A stretch of 64,000 bases of DNA from Niebla homalea. Taxonomy: Eukaryota; Ascomycota; Lecanoromycetes; Lecanorales; Ramalinaceae. Both the position numbers and the translations under genes were made by a program. The stretch is from the NCBI GenBank assembly GCA_019925105.1, contig JAHGAU010000008.1, positions 62,001-126,000 of the forward strand. The letters are read 5' to 3'. Shown one piece after another: positions 56,801 to 64,000 of this stretch (position 1 is its first letter; the number at the start of each line of letters is the position of its first letter). The notes beneath the pieces were generated by a model. It was given only the letters and a program-made list of their open reading frames with translations. It did not search any database and had not been told where the DNA came from.

Positions 56801-58645
56801 TATCTCATTAGCCAAGGAGCTCATGTTGATCTCGTGGCAGGACATTATGGCAGCCCCCTCCAAGCAGCCGCCCATAATGGACACGAGGACATGATCACGC
56901 TTCTGCTCAGAAACGGGGCCGAGCCGAATAGTCAGGGCGGATACTATGGTAATGCATTACAGGCGGCCGCAGCAAAAGGTCACATCAACATTATCAACAT
57001 GCTTCTTGAACACAAGCCACCAGCTTCTATTGACATTCCGGGTGGTAAACACGGTTCAGCACTTATGGCTGCAGTATGTTCCGGTAATAGTGAAGTCGTC
57101 TGGACACTACTCGAGGAGAAGGCCAATCCCAATATTCGGACTAGGAAGCTCAAGACACCATTAGGTAAAGCTGCCGAGCTTGGGCCAGGCCATAGAGAGA
57201 TTGTGAGTCTGCTTTTGGAGAGTGGAGCGGGAGTACTGCTTCATCCTCGGAATGGGGGTCTACATCCTCTCCACCTGGCGGCAATGCACGGCATGGTCGA
57301 TCTTGCTAAATACTGCCTGGACAACGGTTCGAACATAGAAATGACCACCACAGAGGGCCCGAAACACCGCCCTCTACAAGGCCTCGTCCAATTCTTCGAT
57401 TTCCCCAATGAAATGTCAGCACTCACCCTCGCCTGCTCGGAAGGACAGGTCGAAATGGTAGATCTTCTCTTGGATCGAGGTGCGAACTTTGATCGGCCCA
57501 GGCACACCACCCTCTGGGTAGCCGCTCACCAAGGCCAATACGCGGTCGCCGAACGCCTCATCGAACGCTACCGCTCCAGCCACAATGAAGATCAGTTGAG
57601 GAAATACCTAAACCAGCGCCCACCTCAGAACGGTAGCGGACATCCCATGTTCTTTGTCGCTGCAATGCGCGGAAATATCGACCTCTGCCGCCTCCTCCTT
57701 GAATCCGGCAGTCGCTACGAGTCCAACTGGTACGATGTAACCCCCCTCCTAGCCACAGCCACTTACCACAATCCCGCCGTAGCCCAATTCCTCTTCGACC
57801 ACGCCGCCTCCAGTGGTCTAGACCTTCGCATCGAGGCCAAAGCCAAGAACGGCCGCAACGCAGTCCTCGAAGCCTGCGACCTGGACGAGCCAGAGATCCT
57901 GCGCCTCCTGCTCTCTCACGGTGCGGCCTATCACCATCCGTCCATTTATGGCAAGACCGCCCTCCAAGCCTGCTGCCACCACGAGAATGAAAAACTTACT
58001 GTCGCCTCGCTGCTCATGTCACATGCCTCCGCAGACCCCGACAAAGCCCGCTTCACATCCTTTCTCAACGCACGCCACAAGTCCGGCCGCACCGCCCTCT
58101 CTTTCTGCGCGGAGCACGACAATCACCAAACCATGGACCTGCTGCTCAACACCTACAACGCCGACCACACCATCCCCGGAAACCTCGGCTACACCCCCCT
58201 CCACTGGTGCTTGTACCGCAACAAGACCCGCTGCGTGCACATCCTCCTCGAGCACGCCTCCAAGGACCCTACCGACAACGGCCAGCGCTTCCGACGGTTT
58301 CTGGACCAACAAGCCCACTCCAGCGGTAACTCGGCCCTCAGAGATGCTTGCGAGAAAGGCTACGTTCATTTCGTAGATCTGTTGTGCAATACGTATGGAG
58401 CGAGCTACGCTCATTACGATAACTCGAAGCTTAGCCCGTTGCACTACGCGGTGCAAGAGCGTAAACGGGAGTCTGTCGGTAAGTTGCTGGAGTATGCTCA
58501 AAAGGATGCTGATAAAGGGAGGATGAAACGATGGCTTGAGGCAAGGAATTTCCGGGGGAAGACGGCGTGGGGAATTGCTAATGAGCGGAATTTCCCATTG
58601 ATTAGGCAGATGCTGCGAGATGCCGGAGCGGATGAGGTTAAGTAG
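53849..58645 (+). CDS. STAND protein: N-terminal helical domain, NACHT NTPase, ankyrin repeats
   Basis: An uninterrupted 1,598-residue NLR-like protein with a good start context (CACC-ATG-C). Residues about 45-360 form a helical N-terminal domain with WRHMYDKIVSYAQNF and ADPGYAALPWAFIRFGISVF, resembling the Goodbye-type effector or adaptor domains of fungal STAND proteins. The NACHT domain follows: P-loop GFAGTGKT at residues 405-412, Walker B IVLDAFDELD at 519-528, sensor-like FISTRSFPAIEKEL, then a winged-helix-like stretch. Ankyrin repeats run from about residue 870 to the end, with many G(A/S)xxxxxxxxGxTPLxxA units (for example GNLGYTPLHWCLYRNKTRCV). Such proteins detect non-self or stress cues and oligomerise on NTP binding. 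All NTPase motifs are present, so it looks functional. The ligand is unknown. Confidence 0.92.
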   Translation: MPRLHRSDLRLWASSKESGQREESVDDDYEHIDIPQSVEPSEPLTLIDEDGAVQSEWDKAWQQLQAEEKWMPPSDFHPDTSDSLSTVKGLREEVTRRSKDSVDKQTGIHLTNGKVVTWRHMYDKIVSYAQNFEVVGDLFVQADPGYAALPWAFIRFGISVFASESETWARMLEGTEAISHVIAQYTSMENTYAKIHSVQGDQLRSALNKLYKVILRHQMLAITYFDGERKGLRALKGMNPVSADGIKVLLETVERERGRVQDAIGLVNAEVTKLGFDDVMFRTDQVEQSQKDQATITREGILALSRNIGAAFRDQETRAKWIVESLRQWQEPLEEMNLKLEQDRIKERQDELLKIRTWCSVAEPDENLDDALEKRPMSLGWWLLEYPAFFNWEKSTKSSMLWMYGFAGTGKTGLVCRAIEHIDRRMVKEQEHGRLAFFFCSNDIVGSDREEAYFQCDPEEALRSIISQTSVSLNQGSIEPLLEAKWQEFGLGSDRQRQLNYEDCIQVLVEIAQKTPITIVLDAFDELDKTQSPRLLQALRKVMQAAAKSVKIFISTRSFPAIEKELSSNQAIEVSRENNGKDVEAFIRQDLQERVDNKTLLEGEISKDLKSSIETTLTRRAGSMFLYASLLLQQLCDPSREDDEESIRKKLDELPKSLKDVYTTVLNDIHDKNDSSKSRQVAQNTFKWLLSRQGPLDTRSFLEAIAPPQGEASVADVLRACRTLVTEQKGVFEFAHYSVREHMITMEEYSVSQCNVAATFSCLKILNIAYGPKRPREEMTEGQKSFSRYATQYWPLHFERMKYEYMDGEKTALNEMLRQFLLQSRGQVDRYVEWLDNAQKLVTNQMKEQVFLWQKLEQLRAPAKERPSPLFAACVFGFPDIIGKFGRTVDGLNRYNGTGQSALSLAIENDKMDVVKTLLTRRHPAEINLLNINAVYQFESWDDQATTEKQDDPKLAKRKIPNHPVLYASALQSAAANGRTEIAEYLISQGAHVDLVAGHYGSPLQAAAHNGHEDMITLLLRNGAEPNSQGGYYGNALQAAAAKGHINIINMLLEHKPPASIDIPGGKHGSALMAAVCSGNSEVVWTLLEEKANPNIRTRKLKTPLGKAAELGPGHREIVSLLLESGAGVLLHPRNGGLHPLHLAAMHGMVDLAKYCLDNGSNIEMTTTEGPKHRPLQGLVQFFDFPNEMSALTLACSEGQVEMVDLLLDRGANFDRPRHTTLWVAAHQGQYAVAERLIERYRSSHNEDQLRKYLNQRPPQNGSGHPMFFVAAMRGNIDLCRLLLESGSRYESNWYDVTPLLATATYHNPAVAQFLFDHAASSGLDLRIEAKAKNGRNAVLEACDLDEPEILRLLLSHGAAYHHPSIYGKTALQACCHHENEKLTVASLLMSHASADPDKARFTSFLNARHKSGRTALSFCAEHDNHQTMDLLLNTYNADHTIPGNLGYTPLHWCLYRNKTRCVHILLEHASKDPTDNGQRFRRFLDQQAHSSGNSALRDACEKGYVHFVDLLCNTYGASYAHYDNSKLSPLHYAVQERKRESVGKLLEYAQKDADKGRMKRWLEARNFRGKTAWGIANERNFPLIRQMLRDAGADEVK

Positions 58646-60234
58646 AGAAGAGGGAGGGCATTTTGTATCGGCAGCTCAGTCATTTGCGGAGATGCGAATT
58701 GCGTTTCTGGCATCAAGAAAGTAGAATGCGGTGGAACAGCGTCCGGGAAATAATCATATCCGAGAGACGTAAGAGAGCAAAGCGAATGCGTGGTTGATGG
58801 CAATACTCACATATATTTCGTAATTCAGCAATGACTGGTCTCTCCTCGCGAAAAGATGTTACACAAGAATGTTGGAGTATGTCAAACAGCTTTTGTGGGT
58901 ACTGGAAGAAGTCGCAGGTCCTGACAGCATTGTTCCAATTGAATTTGCTTCGATGTCATCGTGGAGGGTCTCCTCATTCCTTAGACGCAAGAGTCAGGAC
59001 ATCGCCCCGTATAAGTATCGTCAGATGATGTTGGCCAGCCAGGCTAAAGCCCTGGCTTTTTCTGGTGGATATCTGACATTTGACATCCCGTCTTCATCTA
59101 TCATCTGACGTCCTGAGATTTCAATCACGGTAAGAGAAAATCATGGCCTATGTACCTCCTTATGCACTATCCAACTTGGCGCGAAGATCCGCCTTACTAC
59201 TGTGACCGCTCCGTCAGGTACAATAGAAAACTCTGTCCTCAACAAGGCTTGTCTGCATCATTTGGGGCCAACCGGGGCTTGACTCTTATCAAAGTGGGAT
59301 GCCGTCGAGCTTCTACCCTACCATCGCTCAGAGTGAACAGTGAAAACAGGACCGAGGCATTCTCACTCGATTGGTGAGATAGGCGTGAAGATCGACGTGT
59401 CACGCAAGTATTTCAGTATTTTCCTCGTCAACGTATCCGAGAGACACAGTAAGTATCTGCAGCACATGCGCATTGTTTCAGCATGCAATGTCGACCCTCA
59501 GTATAAACAGAGTACTGGAAGCTTCGTTCCAGGCTCATTGATGGAGCATGAGACCCTGTATTAAGGACACTTTATAATCGATAGGTTATTTCCAGACTGT
59601 GCCACAACCTGCAAAAGTAGTGGAGAAAGAGAAGTGATGTAACGTAACTAACGTTGGGGATGGCATGCATGCGGCGAGTCAAGTCTTGGTTCCCCGGATC
59701 AATGAGCTGCCAGGAAAAATCAGTGAGTTCATGCGCTGAATTGTTCCATAGTTCGGTCCACCGCCATGCATCACCTCGTGTTCATGCATCGGGGCCGCTG
59801 ATTGGACCGCATCTTCTGTGCCGTCTCAATATGAGCTGGCAAAGCAGGTGACAAAGCAGGCTGAGCATATGTACCTATTATCTCCACGTCTCCTCGCAAA
59901 AAGATTTGGAAAATGCCATAATTCTTGATATTCCGAGCATCACCACGGGTCTCTACGCCTCAAGCTCGCAGATACTGAGGGGAAATGGGCTTGAAACAGT
60001 CTAGAGTACTGGCAATGCAGGCTTTTAACCACAATGAAGCAAGCAAGCAAGCAGGAAACTGTCCGGGATCATGGACAAGCACTCCTTGGGTACAAAATCC
60101 TCGAGAAGACCGGTTGGACGTGCATACAGCTCAGACTCAGCGCTCATTGTCAAGTTCTCCAATTTTTTTCAAAGCTCACTCCGGACTCTTTCATGTGTGG
60201 ACAGCGCTTCTACTCAACCCTCTAAATTCCCAAC
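58646..60234. other. Intergenic, no gene recognised
   Basis: About 1.6 kb with short ORFs only. The left end holds the 3' UTR of the STAND gene and the right end the promoter of the rhodopsin-like gene. I see no RNA gene or repeat. Confidence 0.5.
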
Positions 60235-61533
60235 ATGATCCCGAATGACCGTGGGGCTGGCCTCCTTGCTTTTGCGGTGGTGATGATGTTCATCTCAGTC
60301 ATCGCTATTGGCCTGCGCTTCTGGTCAAGGGCACTTGGATCCTCAGCTCGTGGTGTCAGATACTGGTGGGATGATTGGACAGCACTGGCGAGCTTGGTAA
60401 GTCGGTCCTGGTTCACCATCTGTTGCACTGGTTGAGTGGTTTTACCAGGCATTTGTATTAACAAATGGTGCTATGCTCATACATATGATTACGCTCGGCA
60501 TTGGACGGCGGGGCTCCGCTATTCCCACGGGTTATGGCTTGGAGCAGTTGAAAGTTCTCTTTGGCTTGTACTTCATCTACAACATGAGTCTGACCTTGCC
60601 CAAAGTGTCCGTGTTACTGTTTTATGCTCGAGTGTTTGGCACGCAGGTGAAACTGTTCAAGTACGCTTTGTGGTTCACTCATGGCCTCGTGATCGGGTGT
60701 TTTACTTCGGTGTTACTGCTTACAATCTTCCTCTGCGACCCCGTCAAGAAGCAGTGGCGGCCATCTGTACCGGGTCATTGTCACTCAATGGTGGTGCTCT
60801 GGCTTGCAAGTATGGTCTTGAGTGTTGTCATCGACCTCATCCTGCTCATAATACCTTTGCCGATGCTGTGGCGACCGCATATGAAACGCTCCCGGAGGAT
60901 TTTGATCATGGCTGTCTTTGCTTGCGGTTGTTGGTAAGTCAAGTTTTCGATGATGGTATACATGACACTGACCCTACATCGTCAGTGTCATCATCATCTC
61001 TATCGGATGCGTGATAACCATCGGCAAAGCCCAAACTGCTATAGATAAGGACATGAGTTGTGAGTAACTCTTCTATCTCTGCACAGGATGTTATTGATCC
61101 CATCCCAACAGATGCATCTGTACCAAGCATGTATTGGCTAGCTGCAGAACCTCCCATCTCAGTCGTCAGCATCTGCCTCCCGAACATGTCCGTCCTTTTC
61201 AAACGCCTAATAAGCGAAGGTCCCATATCCCTCTTCTCCATTTCATCATCATCGTCCAAGTTCAAGCTCCTTCGCCATCACACAAAAGGGTCCAGCAAGT
61301 CAAGCTCCTTGGACGACAGCCGGCGCGTTAACTCCCCCACCGACATCGAACTCGGCAACCAGCTGTTCGCAACAACAACGATTAACAAGGTCTCGACGAC
61401 AAACCCTCCAATACTTGAAGTCCTCAGTCCCGCGACGATCCTACATGAAGGAATCCGCTCTCACGGACCCTTACAGATCCCCGAGACTGCCATCCATGTC
61501 CGAAGCGATTTCAAGGTTGAGATGGCATCCTGA
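60235..61533 (+). CDS. Fungal rhodopsin-like 7TM membrane protein, four exons
   Basis: Predicted 380-residue plasma-membrane-type protein of the fungal rhodopsin-domain (Pth11-related, CFEM-less) group. Exons are 60235-60396, 60449-60933, 60986-61059 and 61112-61533. Introns are 52 nt each, with donors GTAAGT, GTAAGT and GTGAGT and acceptors TACCAG, GTCAG and CAACAG. The third join yields DMSYASVPSMYWLAAEPPIS, the usual family context. Conserved features are RFWSR after TM1, WWDDWTA, GYGLEQLKVLFGLYFIYN, LPKVSVLLFYARVF, CDPVKKQWRP, DLILLIIPLPMLWR and SICLPNM. About seven hydrophobic helices end near residue 265. The tail is Ser-rich and hydrophilic. The ligand is unknown. Confidence 0.85.
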
Positions 61534-62153
61534 GGCGGTCGACTGGCTGATCGCATGGGCCTGCATCAATCGAGACGACTATACATGAAGCCATGAATGA
61601 CGTCCGAGGCAACCCAGCTAGACCCGGAGACAAAGCCAGGATCAGACGACGGGTGGCAACTGTTTTGAGTCATCGCTCGCAAAATTCGACCTACTGTTCG
61701 GGACATTTTGCACGTATTGTTGCACAGGATCCTGATAGTCGTGCGCAGCGATTTCTACTGTTGGACAACAACGTTACCGATAGGCGGCCGCCAGGCATGA
61801 TGCTCGAGCTAACAATCTGGATTGTATGGTTCACGCGTGAAAATGGATACTCACTCTTCACCCGACTGAAACGATGATTCCAAACGAACAAAGGAAGGCG
61901 CGCTGGTGCACTGCTACTCTATCACACACCATGGACATCCCAAGAGATCGCTGTACCAAGAAAGATTCCTTCCACACAAACCCATCGCGGACCATTGAAG
62001 GAAGATGATAGTCACGTCTAGTGTTTACACACAAACATCCTCCAAAAACCCAACTCTTTCCCATTTGCAATATTTCATGATCCCCCACCCGTCAGACCAA
62101 GAACAGGCACACACCTCGAACCGACCACTTCTCAAGCCAAACCCCTGAGGTTT

Positions 62154-62191
<38 letters not shown>

Positions 62192-64000
62192 AAAACAGGC
62201 CCAAAGTCATCGGCCCGAAAACACCGCCCGCGCTCTCCAGCCGACCACATCATTCACGTGGGACCTCCACCCAACCAATGGCCCCTGTCGGACCTGTTCA
62301 TGGGCGAATCCCCATGATGATCGACAACTTTTTTACACAGCTGATCTCGTTAAGAACGCCGTTGGCATGAGCAAACAGTGCAGATGAAAGCAACCAGGAG
62401 GGGTTTTGAAGAAGTGTAAAAGGGGGAGGGTCTGAGGGAGGGAGTCAGACTGTGGACCGAGGGGACGCGAATATGAGTGAGGGAGGTCAGACAGGTCTCG
62501 GGATAATTGTGGGATCAATTGAGGTTCGAGGGTTGATGATTTGGAGGAGGGGAGTGATGGAGTGGGAGATGTGGATGGGGGAGGGGCAGTTGACTGTGGG
62601 GGTTGATTGGTGATTGTGAAATCTCACAGGATGTCGAGCATATTAGCGACGATGTTCGCGGCAGAAAGGAGTTACCATGGGAGGTGGGTGAAGAGGGGAA
62701 TCAGATAAGCTGCCACGGTCGTGCGCGATGCCTGCTTTGTCGATGATTTGTAGCATTGATGTATGTATTCTATATTGCATGTACAAGGCGAGAAACCCTT
62801 GGGTCCCCTCCCATCCCGTCGCGACCAATACCTATGTATATTGCTTTTCCCGCTTTTGTACACAATCTGTAGCCTCGTATGTACGGCCGCCCATTCGCAT
62901 CTACATTTGCCCGCTCGACCGACTCCGCCTTGCAATAATGATCCGTTCCGTCGAGGGCCCATTAATCCGACTTACCGCCCACCCGAGACGAGCTCGTTCC
63001 TGTCCCCCAGATCTCATCGATCTCCCAACACACTACCATGCCTTCTACTTGTCAGATCGGTCCTAGCGCCTAAATTCCCAATTTCTCACACCGAGCCCCA
63101 CTGCTTCGTTCATCCACGGTGGTTGCCAGCCTTTTTTTTTTCATTTCACCGAGGATCGGCTCCGTTTACCCATTCCTTGGGTGCATGATATCGTGGAGTT
63201 TCTCTTGTCAAGATCATCATCCGATTCGATTAATCTTCTCAAATCGTCTCACGCATTAACGCCCTGACGCTTCAGCCTTGTTTTGTTCAGACAGGGTAGT
63301 GAAGTCATCTGCAGGGAGATTCGTGGAGATCTTGTTTGCCTTGTTGATTACGTAAGAGCCCTTCTCGCACCTGCATGCTGCCCTGTCGGTGTTATTGCTC
63401 GTTTGGTGCCGATGTCTCCGGAGATGTTACTTCGGTGGTGGTGTATACACACAGAGTGGTGAGATGTAAGATTAGTGACTGCATCAGGCTGAAAGATATG
63501 CAGGCTACAAGCCGAGTACGGTCTCGGATCATCAAGCTCAGGCTTGCCGAGCGCGGTAAGTACCTTGTCCACGAGGGGGCAATAATATGTGGTGCACAAG
63601 GCTGGAACCGGTCGCCTGCATAAGGTATGCAGCCAGAAAACATTACGTAGCCGAGATCCTCGTGTATCTGACTCGGAGAGCAGATTGTGTTTTGATTCAG
63701 GCTAGAGCCAAGATCTGAGGCCTGGTCATTCCCCATGTTCACGCCGCCCAGCGGGCAGGCATTTACTCTCAATGGGCGCCTGATACCTTGAAATCCATTG
63801 TAGCAGGGCAAGCCAGAGACAATGTCTCAGGCTGCGAAGTCATAGCTTGCATCTGCACGTCACACCGAATGAGACCGCCATCGTCTGAAACATAGCGTTC
63901 TTCGTTGTCTGCCTTTAGACAGGTATGGGAACCGCATATGCGCCAATCACTGATCCGACCATTTAATGCGAGCAAGTTGCTTGAGAATCCTTGGTATTAC
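61534..64000. other. Long stretch without a recognised gene
   Basis: Composition is normal apart from a T10-A29 tract (62,151-62,189), G/A-rich (62,390-62,600) and C/T-rich runs (62,930-63,190). ORFs of 60-140 codons are present but have no motif support. This could be the long 5' leader and promoter of a gene to the right of the window, or the 3' region of one to the right on the minus strand. Confidence 0.5.
62151..62189. repeat. T10-A29 homopolymer tract
   Basis: Ten T followed by 29 A, then G and five A. The T and A runs are complementary. No processed-pseudogene or transposon sequence is evident to the left, so this is probably a mononucleotide microsatellite. Confidence 0.8.

Noticed and set aside
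61060..61086. 27-nt intron (GTGAGT...CACAG) in the rhodopsin-like gene
   Set aside because: It is too short and the join creates a stop. The 52-nt alternative ending CAACAG at 61111 restores the conserved family sequence.
1..64000. tRNA and rRNA genes
   Set aside because: I scanned for T-loop-like GGTTCRA segments with matching acceptor stems and found no convincing cloverleaf. No rRNA-like sequence was seen. A tRNAscan run would be decisive.

Overview
The window looks like a filamentous ascomycete (Pezizomycotina) chromosome. It has short spliceosomal introns (about 50-140 nt, GTRNGT donors), fungal-type gene families (HET-domain, NACHT-ankyrin STAND, fungal rhodopsin-like 7TM, NmrA-like) and the housekeeping genes ALG5, ATG3 and RPC31. 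About 24 kb of extremely AT-rich sequence is almost devoid of CpA/TpG, the footprint of repeat-induced point mutation (RIP). I cannot name the species; such AT blocks are well known in Dothideomycetes.

Layout. (1) 1-12,900 is a sparse accessory arm. Its minus-strand genes are an O-methyltransferase (2 exons), a 2-oxoglutarate/Fe(II) oxygenase (2 exons), a five-TM membrane protein (2 exons), an NmrA/isoflavone-reductase-like oxidoreductase, and two small uncharacterised genes, one with a broken or oddly spliced frame. The three enzyme types are common tailoring enzymes of secondary metabolism, but no backbone synthase is visible. (2) About 12,909-37,600 is a RIP-degraded nest of retrotransposons. 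A Tad-like LINE (minus strand, 3' end at a (GGAT)8 tract, 5' truncated) is split by a Ty3/Gypsy element (14,678-36,353, 333-bp LTRs, target-site duplication ATATC). That element is itself split by two further Gypsy-type elements: 16,475-23,581 (216-bp LTRs, duplication TTAAA) and 28,487-35,399 (146-bp LTRs, duplication TTTAG). I worked out the LTR ends and all three duplications by eye. No intact ORF remains in the block. (3) 37,877-43,169 is a housekeeping segment: ALG5 (with a GC-AG intron), a convergent alpha/beta hydrolase, and ATG3. (4) 44,315-47,234 is a HET-domain gene carrying in-frame stops and an apparent frameshift, so probably a pseudogene. (5) 48,446-53,077 holds RNA polymerase III subunit Rpc31, a divergently transcribed Hsm3/PSMD5-like protein, and a convergent multi-pass membrane protein. 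(6) 53,849-58,645 is a single uninterrupted 1,598-residue STAND protein (N-terminal helical domain, NACHT, ankyrin repeats). (7) 60,235-61,533 is a four-exon rhodopsin-like 7TM protein, followed by 2.5 kb with no recognisable gene and a 29-nt poly(A) tract.

The main biological picture is a transposon nest, silenced by RIP, that sits between an accessory arm and conserved genes. Two members of the fungal non-self-recognition repertoire lie in the same window: one decayed (HET) and one intact (NACHT-ankyrin). I found no CRISPR array, no tRNA or rRNA gene, and no clearly new class of system.
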